Source: Symsagittifera roscoffensis (taxonomy: Eukaryota > Xenacoelomorpha > Acoela > Convolutidae). From it: a stretch of 64,000 bases of DNA. The notes below the pieces were generated by a model, which saw only the letters and a program-made list of their open reading frames with translations, was not told where the DNA came from and did not search any database. This document shows, one piece after another, positions 47,049-56,496 of the stretch (the stretch's first letter is position 1; every line of letters begins with the position of its first letter). The translations under genes were made by a program, and so were the position numbers. The stretch is from positions 33,729,679 to 33,793,678 of the forward strand of contig NC_087065.1 of assembly GCF_963678635.1 (NCBI RefSeq), read 5' to 3'.

Positions 47049-50000
47049 ATGGACTTGAAACTGGCTGGATTCAGTGGAAAGTCTGAAGATTTTCCAGCTT
47101 GGTCGACGAAGTTTGTGGCACTGATGCATACCAAAGGCCTGTTCAGGACTGTGATGGGCAATGACGATCTACCAGAAGCTGAACCTACGCTACCTGAGAA
47201 TCCGAATGCTGACCAGATGACGGCGTACAACACCAAGATGCAGGAGCGAGCTGTGCTGATCCAGCAGAAGAAAGACAACCGAAACACAGTGTGGTCACAT
47301 CTAGCTCTGGTCCTGAACAACACCACACTGATGTACATCAAGAACGACTGCGTGGCTGCGGATGGCTATGGCGATGGGACGAAGGCCTGGAGACTGCTGC
47401 AAGAGAAGTTTTGCAGTGTGGAGAGGCCTACAGTGGTCAGTCTAGTAGGCCAGCTTGCGAAGCTGCGCCTAGGATCAGAGGAGGATCTCGATGACTACTT
47501 CGTTCGAAGTCAAGAGCTGATGACGCGGCTGAGTGAAGCTGGGGAAGCAATTACGGACACACTCTTCAATGCGCTCGTGATCAACGGACTGCCTGACAGC
47601 TTTGAGCATTTCGTGGTGCAGGAGAGCTTCCAGCCGGCCAAGACTTTTACAGAGCTGAGAACGAGGCTGAGGAACTATGATGACTCGAGACGAGCTCGAT
47701 GTGGAGAGAAGACTGGGAATGGACACATAGCTATGCAAGCTGTGAGGAAGAAGAAAGGAGCGTCGGGTGGTGGCTGTTTTGTGTGCGGTCAGAAGGGTCA
47801 TTTGGCAAGAGATTGCAGATCCAGAAGTGACAGTGGTCAATCTGGTGCTCGAGGCAGTGGCTCGAATGAAGCAAGTGGTCCAACTTCAAGGAAGCAAGGG
47901 TGCTTCAAGTGTGGACAACAAGGACACTTTGCAAGGGACTGCAAGCAGGCAAAGACAGGGTTCTTCAGTTGTTGTGCAACAACCTCAATGAAGGGAGGTG
48001 ATCTCATTGTGGATACGGGATGCACCGATCATGTAGTGCGCGACAAGGCTGTCTTCTCAAGCTTTGAGAAATGGGATGAGGGGACAACAGTTGAGAATCC
48101 GAACGGTACAATATCAAAGATTGAGGGCATAGGCTCGGTGGAAGTGGACATACGAGACTGTCAAGATGTGACGAGGAGCTACACTTTCCACAATGTGCTG
48201 TTTGTGCCGAGCTACAACGTGAATCTGATGAGTGTGAGTTCAGCAATAGCTAGAGGGTCTAGTTTCAGCTTTACATCAGACTCTTCTCATCTTGTGGCAC
48301 CGGATGGTCGACGGCTACCAGTGAAGCAGCGCGGCAAGCTTTTCTTCCTGGAGTGCAAGTTCAAGAGGAACGCGATGACTCTAGCTACGAAAGCGAAGAT
48401 GGAGACAAGTAGTGCAATGCTGTGGCACCGAAGGCTGGGGCATCTCAACAAGCATGATCTAATATCAGTTGTTGATGTCGGCGAGCTAGGGTTCTGCGAA
48501 GTGTGCACAGCTTCGAAGATGCACGAAGTAGCAATGCCAAAGAAGACAGAGAACAGGGCAACTGCAGTGGGGCAGCGGGTCTTCAGCGACATCCAGGGAC
48601 CATTTGAAGTTGCGAGCATGCATGGAGCGCGCTATGCCGTGAGCTTCATTGATGACTTCAGCCGTCTGGCAGTGGTCAAGTACCTGGTTAAGAAGAGCGA
48701 TACTCTTTCGAAGTTCAAAGACTTTGTAGCTGAGCACGGAACACCGAAGTGCTTGAGAACTGACAACGGAGGTGAGTATTCGTCGAATGCTTTTCGGATG
48801 TTCTGTAGAGAAATGCAGGTGAAACAGGAGTTTACAGTACCTAATACTCCGCAACAGAATGGCGTGGCAGAGAGGTACAACAGGGTGATAACTGAGATGA
48901 CTCGATGTCTACTGGCCGATGCAAAGCTCTCAAAGATGTTCTGGGTACGAGCAATGTCAACGGCAGTCAGGGTTCGCAACTTGTGTCCTACATCCAGCAA
49001 TGAGCATCGCATTTCATCAATGGAGATGCATTATGGGAAGCCATCGAAAGTCAACTACCTGCGAGTGTTCGGATGCCTGGCGTACTACCTGGACAGAGGA
49101 AACCGGCGGAAACTGGATCCGAAAGGCAAGAAGAGCAAGTTCATTGGTTATGACGAGGAGAGCAAAGCCTACTTGCTGATGGACCTGGAGACAAAGCGAG
49201 TGGTACGAGCAAGAAGCGTGACGTTCAATGAAGACATCATTCCAGACGACTTTCTGGTAGACAGTGAGCAGTCACAAACACTGGGTCTATCAATCGAGGG
49301 ATGCATTGATGTAGAGGAAACTAGCACGAAGACCATCACTGAGTCTACCAATAAAGCGAATGATAGTGGAGCAGCAGCTTCAGTGGGGGTTACGGAAGAT
49401 GACCCAGTCGAGACTGAAGAATTGGAACCACCTTCCACAGAGCCTCCAGAGCAGAGGCCAACAGAGATTCCAGAGCAGCGGTCAACTAGAACGCGGAACC
49501 CTCCCATCCGATACGGACTGGCTTACACTCATGCTTCAGTGATAGCACAAGAGCCAAGAAGCTACTTGGAAGCAGTATCTGGACCAGAAAGGGAGCAGTG
49601 GCTAGCAGCTATGGCTTTGGAGGTGCAGTCACTGAAGGCAATGGGCACCTGGACACTTGTTGATAGACCAAATTCTCGCAAGGTCATTCCTGGACGCTGG
49701 GTGCTTGCTGTGAAGAGAGATGCAATGGGACAAGTGGAGCGGTTTAAAGCCAGATACGTGGTGAAGGGTTTTATGCAAGTGGAAGGACTGGACTTCAATG
49801 AGACCTTTGCGCCAACCTGTAAACCAGAAACAAAGAGAATACTACTGGCTTTGGGAGCGCAAGATGATCTTGTACTTCATCAGATGGACGTGAAGTCAGC
49901 CTTCCTCAACTCGCCGTTAACAGAAACTGTGTATATGGAACAGCCCGAGGGGTTCAGCAGCGGGGACAACCAAGTGTGTTTGCTACAACGCAGTATCTAT

Positions 50001-51140
50001 GGGCTGAAGCAGGCAGGAAGGGACTGGTACCAGACGCTGAGCACGTTTCTTCTGGAGACTGGTTTCACTCGAAGCACCAATGACTTCTGTTTGTTCACGA
50101 TGAGGGGAATGGATGATGCTATGATCTATGTTCTAGTATGGGTGGATGATATCATCATTGGCTGCAAACTGCAAGCAGAAGTTGACAGGGTGAGGGACCG
50201 ATTCACTGACCGATTCAAGATGGATGATCGCGGTCCATTAGCCTGGTTTTTGAAAATGCAGGTCAAACGGGCACCTGGTTCTGTCACTGTGAATCAGTCT
50301 CGCTACATTGAAGACTGCTTGGAGCGCTTTGGGTTGGCTGACTGCAAACCAGTAGGGACACCAGCTGATATCAGCACTCAGTTGACGAAGAAGGACTGCC
50401 CTGGAGCGGGCTCAGAAGAAGCAGTGGCAATGCAGCGTGAGGACTACAGAGGCATAGTGGGCTCGTTATTGTACATAGCCAAGCAAACGAGGCCAGACAT
50501 CCTAGCTACTGTGACTCAACTTTCACGGTTTCTGGAGAATCCTGGGAGAACACACTGGGTGGCTGCTAAGAGAGTACTGCGATACCTGAAAGGAACCAAA
50601 GATCTGGAGCTGTGCTACATCAAAGATCCTGATGGGTTCAACCTTTATGGTTCAGCAGATGCTGACTGGGCTGGTGACGTTGATGACAGAAGGTCAACAA
50701 CAGGCTACAGTTTTCATGTGCAGCGGTCAGGAGCAGCAATCAGCTGGAGTACCAAGAAGCAACCTACTGCAGCAATATCTACCAGCGAAGCTGAGTATCA
50801 AGCAATGGCAGCGGCTGTTCAGGAAGGCCTCTACTTACGATCCCTACTCAATGAGATGGATATGACGTGTGATGGTCCAACTGTGATCAACGAGGACAAC
50901 CAGAGCTGCATCAAGATGTGCAAAAATCCCGTAATGCAGAAGCGTACAAAGCACATTGATGTCAAGTATCACTTTGTCCGAGAGCGGGTCGAGGATGGAA
51001 CATTTGCGCTCGAGTACTGTCCAACCGAAAACATGGAGGCTGACTTGTTGACGAAATCCCTGAGCAAGGCAAAGGTGGATCAACATCGTCGAACGCTGAT
51101 GGGTTGCAGCCTGACATTGGACAAAGCCAATTCAGCCTGA
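47049..51140 (+). CDS. copia gag-pol polyprotein
   Basis: 1363 residues in one frame. Order: UBN2-type gag (1-230); two CCHC knuckles at C243 (CFVCGQKGHLARDC) and C285 (CFKCGQQGHFARDC); protease D322 in IVDTGCTDH; GAG-pre-integrase (WHRRLGHLNKHDL, CEVCTASK). Integrase core: SFIDDFSRL, LRTDNGGEYSS near 572, and NGVAERYNR. Copia-type RT: RWVLAVKRD, MDVKSAFLNSPL, WVDD at D1033-D1034. RNase H: ADADWAGDVDDRRSTTGYSF, STSEAEYQA and KHIDVKYHFVRE. All catalytic residues I can place are present. The order protease-integrase-RT-RNase H defines Ty1/copia. The length is close to that of Drosophila copia (about 1400). Confidence 0.95.
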   Translation: MDLKLAGFSGKSEDFPAWSTKFVALMHTKGLFRTVMGNDDLPEAEPTLPENPNADQMTAYNTKMQERAVLIQQKKDNRNTVWSHLALVLNNTTLMYIKNDCVAADGYGDGTKAWRLLQEKFCSVERPTVVSLVGQLAKLRLGSEEDLDDYFVRSQELMTRLSEAGEAITDTLFNALVINGLPDSFEHFVVQESFQPAKTFTELRTRLRNYDDSRRARCGEKTGNGHIAMQAVRKKKGASGGGCFVCGQKGHLARDCRSRSDSGQSGARGSGSNEASGPTSRKQGCFKCGQQGHFARDCKQAKTGFFSCCATTSMKGGDLIVDTGCTDHVVRDKAVFSSFEKWDEGTTVENPNGTISKIEGIGSVEVDIRDCQDVTRSYTFHNVLFVPSYNVNLMSVSSAIARGSSFSFTSDSSHLVAPDGRRLPVKQRGKLFFLECKFKRNAMTLATKAKMETSSAMLWHRRLGHLNKHDLISVVDVGELGFCEVCTASKMHEVAMPKKTENRATAVGQRVFSDIQGPFEVASMHGARYAVSFIDDFSRLAVVKYLVKKSDTLSKFKDFVAEHGTPKCLRTDNGGEYSSNAFRMFCREMQVKQEFTVPNTPQQNGVAERYNRVITEMTRCLLADAKLSKMFWVRAMSTAVRVRNLCPTSSNEHRISSMEMHYGKPSKVNYLRVFGCLAYYLDRGNRRKLDPKGKKSKFIGYDEESKAYLLMDLETKRVVRARSVTFNEDIIPDDFLVDSEQSQTLGLSIEGCIDVEETSTKTITESTNKANDSGAAASVGVTEDDPVETEELEPPSTEPPEQRPTEIPEQRSTRTRNPPIRYGLAYTHASVIAQEPRSYLEAVSGPEREQWLAAMALEVQSLKAMGTWTLVDRPNSRKVIPGRWVLAVKRDAMGQVERFKARYVVKGFMQVEGLDFNETFAPTCKPETKRILLALGAQDDLVLHQMDVKSAFLNSPLTETVYMEQPEGFSSGDNQVCLLQRSIYGLKQAGRDWYQTLSTFLLETGFTRSTNDFCLFTMRGMDDAMIYVLVWVDDIIIGCKLQAEVDRVRDRFTDRFKMDDRGPLAWFLKMQVKRAPGSVTVNQSRYIEDCLERFGLADCKPVGTPADISTQLTKKDCPGAGSEEAVAMQREDYRGIVGSLLYIAKQTRPDILATVTQLSRFLENPGRTHWVAAKRVLRYLKGTKDLELCYIKDPDGFNLYGSADADWAGDVDDRRSTTGYSFHVQRSGAAISWSTKKQPTAAISTSEAEYQAMAAAVQEGLYLRSLLNEMDMTCDGPTVINEDNQSCIKMCKNPVMQKRTKHIDVKYHFVRERVEDGTFALEYCPTENMEADLLTKSLSKAKVDQHRRTLMGCSLTLDKANSA

Positions 51141-51147
51141 GTGGGGG

Positions 51148-51470
51148 TGTTGAGGACAGACGAGCTCAATGCCAGACTAGTGAAATACCAGACCAAACTC
51201 AAGGTCAGACTTGAGCAATAGAAACCTAATTAAAGGTCAACTGGTATAAAACTCAATGCACTCAGACAAGGTCAACTGGTCTGCTGGTATTTGATAAACT
51301 AATTAATTAACTGGTACTATTTGATGCTCAGTTTGTCGTGTCATTTTATAAACACAATCTCAATTCATTCTTCAACAATCAGTATCTCTTCTCTCTCCTC
51401 AGTTGAAACCTCAGATAACTCTCAAACCTCTATCCCCTAGTCCTACTTGCTCTAACTCTGAATCTTAACA
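51148..51470 (+). repeat. copia 3' LTR
   Basis: 323 bp, identical by eye to the 5' LTR, preceded by the polypurine tract GAGTGGGGG. Confidence 0.95.
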
Positions 51471-51475
51471 GAAAG
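51471..51475. repeat. copia target-site duplication, right (GAAAG)
   Basis: Matches 46623-46627. Confidence 0.95.
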
Positions 51476-51500
51476 AAAAACAATCACTCCATTGAAATAA

Positions 51501-54191
51501 CGTATAGACGCTATTCAAAAACTCCAACCACCAACAAATAAAAAGAAAATCCAAGAATTCCTTGGAATGTTAAACTTTTTAAGCAAATATGTTTATAAAA
51601 TGCAATTATATCTACGACCATTCTATAACATACTTAGACAACAAAATAATTTTGAATGGAATATAGAACATCAAGCACGATTTGAAGAAATTAAAAAACT
51701 TCTAACTGAACAAATTTCAAACACAATTCCAGATTCAAATCAACCATTTTATGCAATGTGCGATGCTTCGAACTTTGGCATCGGCGCAGCATTATTACAA
51801 TCACATAATAGTACAAATAAAATGAACCTCATATCAGCAAATTCCCGATTATTCACTCAAGCAGAACTAAGACTCTCAACTCTAATGAGAGAATGTACAG
51901 CCATAATATATACACTAACAGAATATGAATTTCTGATACTTGGATCAAAACATCCCACAGTTCTATTCACAGACCATAAACCAATCATCTTTCTTTTTAC
52001 ACAAAAGTCTAATCCAAACCACCGAGTTTATAGATTTCAACTCATTTTAATGAAATTCCCAAACTTACATATAGTTTGGACCGCAGGAAAAAATCTTGCA
52101 TTACCAGACACCTTAAGTCGAAATACGCCACCTGAATTACTTACACGAAAAACCACAGTTGAAATACCCAAAAACATAAAATTCTACCTTGCAGAAAATG
52201 AAACATCACCCCGATTGGAATGCAAATATGCAGTAAAAACTGACGTTGAAAAATCACAAATAAATAATTTACAACATTTCCCACTTTATTTAGATTGTCA
52301 AAATAATCACTATGAAGTTGATCTACTTGGAACATCAACTTTTAAACCAATCCCATATTCACAATGGATAAAAAACAACACCCAACAAAAAAGAATAAAA
52401 CAACACCCGCCTAAAAAAGACCATTTTCCACTAATTGAAAAAGAAAATCTGACTGATAAAATAAACTTATCAGGACCACAAACAAACGATTCAAAATACA
52501 CAATAAATCAAGTTTTTGACCTCCATGACCCACTTGACACAATACCCTTATCTAAATTAGAAATCGAAAACATTTTTCTCCCCCCAACAGAAACAATTAC
52601 AATTTCAACACTGAAACAATATCAAAACCTTGACCCAGTAATTCGACAACTGAAATCATGGCACAAATATAAAACTAAACCTATCAAAGCAGATTCAACT
52701 ATTCTAGGAAACAAAACACTCCTCAGATATTTTCGAAAATTCAACAATACAACAATTAACGAAAACACAGACCTTCTAGAATACAAACTAAATGAATCTA
52801 CAGTTCCCTGTCTCCCGTTAAGTATGATTCTTATAGCTTTTAATATTTCACATACACAAAATATTAAAGGACACTCTGGATCAGAAAAAACATATTCAAA
52901 TTTTATACAAAACTTTTATTTCCCAAATGCACCAATTTGGATAAAAGTACTATGCAATGACTGTATAGTATGTCAACTAAATAAACCTTACCCAAATCAA
53001 AAACAAATAGCACAAAAACAAGATTTTAAAGGACAAAGTTTGTACTTTAATCATCGTATCTCATTTGATACCAAAGGACCAATTTCACCCTCATCCGAAG
53101 GAAACTCCTACATTATGGTAATTGTTGACGCATTTACACATTATGTAGCACTTAACCCAGTACCACATTGTAACGCTTATTACGCTTACACAACACTCTA
53201 TGAACACTGGATAACAAAATTCGGACTAACAGAAATTTTAGTTACAGACAACGGTACAGAATTCATAAATAATGAAATCATCACACTCTGTCATTTATAT
53301 AACATTAAACACAAACCACGTACATCTCACGCACCTTGGACAAACGGCTTAGTCGAAGGTATGAACCGTTCATTACAAGAATATCTCAGATGTATCATCA
53401 ATGGAAATGATACAAGATATACCGAATGGTCAGCAGATGTAAAACTATTTCCCTTAGCATATAATTCACAAATCACGACAACTTTAGGAATGTCACCATA
53501 TGAAATGGTTTTTAACCAAAAGCCACGCAAACCAATAATGTTTACAGCAAACTCTCATAAAAACGCACAAGGTTATTGTCAACCAAATAAAGACTCAATT
53601 TGTTATAACCTACCATTACATACACACGATGAAGATCATTTTCATCACCCACAAATTCTTAAATTAGCCTCCGGTACACACACCGAATGGATTTTAAACA
53701 GAGATAAAAAACACAATGAAATTTACCAAAAGGTAACAAAAAAGTTGTTACAAAGGCAAAATATTAATGAACAAATAAATTCACGCTTTACACCAGCCTC
53801 CGATTTAAAAATTGGAACATTTGTTTTAATACCCAATTTTAATACTCAAAAAGGAATTTCAAAAAAGTTACAACCCCTTCGTAAAGGACCATACCAAATA
53901 ATTGCAAAACCCACTGATGTCACATATAAAATCACCGACTCAGATAAAAAAGAAATCGTTCAACACCGAAATAACCTATTACCTTATTATCCAAAAGAAT
54001 ACGCACTCCGCGAACTAACTCAATTATATTCTTTTACAGGTTTAAAAGTTATTCAAAATAACCCACATACGGACACCATAACAAAGGAACAAAATGATAT
54101 TCACCTCGGAAATCAAAATACAAAATCAAACACCACAAAAAACAACACAAAATCTCGATCAAAATACATCTCAAAAAGAAAGAAAAAATAG
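51501..54191 (+). pseudogene. gypsy-like pol, C-terminal part (RNase H, integrase)
   Basis: In the same frame as 41256-46627, from after the TAA at 51498-51500 to the stop at 54191. Counting from the ATG at 51567: RNase H with MCDASNFGIGAAL (D66) and a FTDHKPI block; integrase zinc-binding H-x-H and CNDCIVCQ; catalytic D501 (FDTKG), D561 (VTDNGTEF) and E597 (GLVEGMNR), giving exact DD35E spacing. Then LAYNSQITTTLGMSPYE, and an SH3-like C-terminal domain (IGTFVLIPNF, LRKGPYQI). The end is very basic. These steps make and insert the cDNA. Apart from the stop and the copia insertion the frame is clean. Confidence 0.9.
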
Positions 54192-54195
54192 AAAA

Positions 54196-54345
54196 ATGAC
54201 AGAACAAATAATACCCCAAAAACAAATCGACAAATCAGAACATAGAGAGTCTTCACGACTTAGAAATCAACCACGTAAAAATTATAAAGTATTCATCCCA
54301 CAATCTAAAATATTAAAGAAAGTTGAATTTCAAAAACAACCTTAA
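54196..54345 (+). CDS. short basic tail ORF after pol
   Basis: An open frame in +1 relative to pol (open from 54094, with a candidate ATG at 54196 five bases after the pol stop). It contains SSRLRNQPRKNYKV, similar to the R-x-S-R-x-R-x-P-x-x-Y tails that end many gypsy integrases. It is either the pol tail displaced by a frameshift or a small separate peptide. Confidence 0.4.
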   Translation: MTEQIIPQKQIDKSEHRESSRLRNQPRKNYKVFIPQSKILKKVEFQKQP

Positions 54346-54939
54346 ATTCTACATTTAAAAATCTTTGCACCTCTGAAACATTTCACACTTTCATTTTTCA
54401 AGATAACATGCTGATAAACACGCAGCGATTCTAGTTCAAAATTAGCCAATAGGATTCATCCAATCCGTCACCTTCTATAACTTTAACACAAACCAACTAG
54501 ACGAAAAATATTAAACTCCAGGCATATCTATAACTATAACTCTACGACCTCCAGGTCAAAAATAAGCAAACCACTCCAACTTGACAACTAAAATAAATAT
54601 CACCATAATATCATAACCCTCCCTTATCTAATAAACCAAAGATCAACAATATTTCCCCAACTCAGCCCTCAAATACCCCCCAAACAAATATGTTAAATTA
54701 GCCTAAAGTAAAAGAACGACCATTTTATTTAGCCTAAAGTATAAAAATCTCAAAAATACCCCAGATCATTTGACAAATGAAAATAAAGACAAAGAAGACC
54801 TCCCGATCACCATAAAAATTGCCCCCAACAATTTTTTACGAAACTCAACCCACTTGTCAAAAAACTAATAAATAATCCGACCACACTTGAAAATTGCCCC
54901 AAACAACAAAAAATATTCGATCACGAAGCCATTTCTTCA
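54346..54939 (+). other. A-rich spacer of the gypsy-like element
   Basis: No ORF recognised. TAGCCTAAAGTA occurs twice (about 54698 and 54728) and ATTGCCCC-AACAA-type strings recur near 54816 and 54890. Could hold splice or promoter signals for the downstream ORFs; none is clear. Confidence 0.35.
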
Positions 54940-55155
54940 ATGCTCTTCTATCAAACAGTCACTAAAATTATCACAAACCTCAAACAATTTTTTACGATAC
55001 TTGAAACTTTCATAATATTTCTTTTTGATATCCTTGAATCTTTTCTAATACTCTTAATCATTTTTTGTAATATTTTTTTAATTTTCTACACTATATTCGA
55101 ACTATTTCTCCAACTTTCAAAAACCCTTGATTATATCCACAGGTACGATTTATAA
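54940..55155 (+). CDS. small hydrophobic ORF, two predicted membrane segments
   Basis: 71 residues. From about residue 20 to 62 nearly every position is hydrophobic or aromatic (FIIFLFDILESFLILLIIFC and a following FLIFYTIFELFLQL), enough for one or two membrane spans. I recognise no family. It lies between pol and env and is followed 10 bases later by another small membrane ORF. Small membrane proteins between pol and env recall viroporin-like proteins of complex retroviruses, but this is position-based inference. Confidence 0.5.
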   Translation: MLFYQTVTKIITNLKQFFTILETFIIFLFDILESFLILLIIFCNIFLIFYTIFELFLQLSKTLDYIHRYDL

Positions 55156-55165
55156 AATTGTCTAA

Positions 55166-55342
55166 ATGATACGAACTATTTTCAGTAGAACTGATATTTT
55201 TCTACTATTTGTAATTTTCATAACATTTCTATCATCCCTCATTTTGACTATATGCAAATGTATAAAGAAAGCAATCATCACATTCGCTCTAGCAACAATC
55301 CTCCTAATTCTTTTCTTAGAAGAATACTTTAATAAACATTAA
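55166..55342 (+). CDS. second small membrane ORF (58 aa)
   Basis: ATG at 55166, TAA at 55340-55342. Residues ~12-28 (IFLLFVIFITFLSSLIL) and ~38-50 (ITFALATILLILF) are hydrophobic and separated by KCIKKA, a two-span pattern. It ends 20 bases before the 377-codon ATG-less frame opens. No family recognised. Confidence 0.45.
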   Translation: MIRTIFSRTDIFLLFVIFITFLSSLILTICKCIKKAIITFALATILLILFLEEYFNKH

Positions 55343-55362
55343 CATTTTCACTAAAAGAATAG

Positions 55363-56496
55363 ACCAAAAAGCTATCAAAAATTGCTACCCAAAAGTCACC
55401 AAGTCAGTCTTCACCGACATCATCCCAAGATAACCCAACAACACCTTCAACTACCAATAATCCTCAAACATCTACACGAATTTCCTTTCAAGATAACCCA
55501 TACACTTTTGAAGAACGACACGCTCGTTTATCAGAACCACTAGAACCAGCTCAACGACAAGCACCTCTAAGCGAACCAACATATAACTTATACCCAACAC
55601 TACCACAAGAATTAAGTAGAATAAGAAATCCTAGTCAAAACCAAAATACAGTCGAAATAAATAGACAAATTATACATCCTCGACGGAACAAGAATTTTCT
55701 AACTCCCCGAGTTCATTTTGATATACCTCAATCCCCATCACAAAACACTCCAGAAAACCCCATTGGTATATTACCAGAAACCCCTACGCTTCTTTCACAA
55801 CGTAGCACCTCAAGCCTACCATCAGATTACTTAGGTTCAACACCAACATCTGAACAAATACGTGAAAATCCCTTTAACCCCCCAAACCAGGCATCACGAC
55901 TACCATATTGGACAACACATTCATTTACACAAGGTGAATTAAATTTAGTCAATGATCCAATAGATATTTCTACGGATACAACAACATCCTCATCACTACC
56001 AGAAACATTATCACTACCATCAACACCATCAATAAGCCAGATTTCACCACCACCTTTTAACTTAAATTTTCCAAATAATCTCGACGCCAGATATCGAGAA
56101 CAATCATCAACAAATATCCCTTTAAGACTAGATTGGAATACATTTACAGCCCCTCCACCATTATTTGGACAACATCTAGAAAGTAATCGCCTCCACAACT
56201 GGGCACTTAATAGATTACAATACCGACAAGACATTCACGACGATATCCGTGATCACAATATCCAAATACTCCAACAAAACAGTTTACAATTAAAATTTGA
56301 AATTACAGTTAAATTAAACAACATTACTCAACATCCCTACCCATTAAACCCACCAAACATAACAGCTCAATCACTACCACCACCATTTATAACCACTGAA
56401 GTAATATATAAATACGACAGATATACCAAAAACACAATTGGTTACATCACATTTTATAACCCATACTCAGGATTATCATACACATGTATATTCTAA
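55363..56496 (+). CDS. 377-codon ORF without any ATG, S/T/P-rich, function unknown
   Basis: Continuous open frame from the codon after TAG 55360-55362 to TAA 56494-56496. I read every codon: no in-frame ATG exists. The first ~230 codons are rich in Ser, Thr, Pro, Gln and Asn (for example LPSTPSISQISPPPF). The last ~130 look folded, ending YKYDRYTKNTIGYITF, then NPYSGLSYTCIF. It overlaps the env-like ATG (56484) by 13 bases in another frame. A frame this long in AT-rich DNA is unlikely by chance, and its codon use resembles env. Expression must use a spliced leader, a non-AUG start or frameshifting. No homologue is known to me. Confidence 0.7.
   Translation, partial: TKKLSKIATQKSPSQSSPTSSQDNPTTPSTTNNPQTSTRISFQDNPYTFEERHARLSEPLEPAQRQAPLSEPTYNLYPTLPQELSRIRNPSQNQNTVEINRQIIHPRRNKNFLTPRVHFDIPQSPSQNTPENPIGILPETPTLLSQRSTSSLPSDYLGSTPTSEQIRENPFNPPNQASRLPYWTTHSFTQGELNLVNDPIDISTDTTTSSSLPETLSLPSTPSISQISPPPFNLNFPNNLDARYREQSSTNIPLRLDWNTFTAPPPLFGQHLESNRLHNWALNRLQYRQDIHDDIRDHNIQILQQNSLQLKFEITVKLNNITQHPYPLNPPNITAQSLPPPFITTEVIYKYDRYTKNTIGYITFYNPYSGLSYTCIF

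Larger units (their letters stand above)
46628..51470 (+). mobile_element. young, apparently intact Ty1/copia element nested in gypsy RT
   Basis: 4843 bp: 323-bp identical LTRs, primer site, a single uninterrupted gag-pol frame, polypurine tract GAGTGGGGG (51139-51147) and a perfect GAAAG target duplication. Its base composition is near-balanced, clearly different from the A-rich, G-poor host element. Nothing visible prevents activity. Confidence 0.95.

Noticed and set aside
55827-56234. 135-codon minus-strand frame
   Set aside because: Lies opposite the 377-codon ATG-less plus frame, which fits the neighbouring ORFs better in composition.
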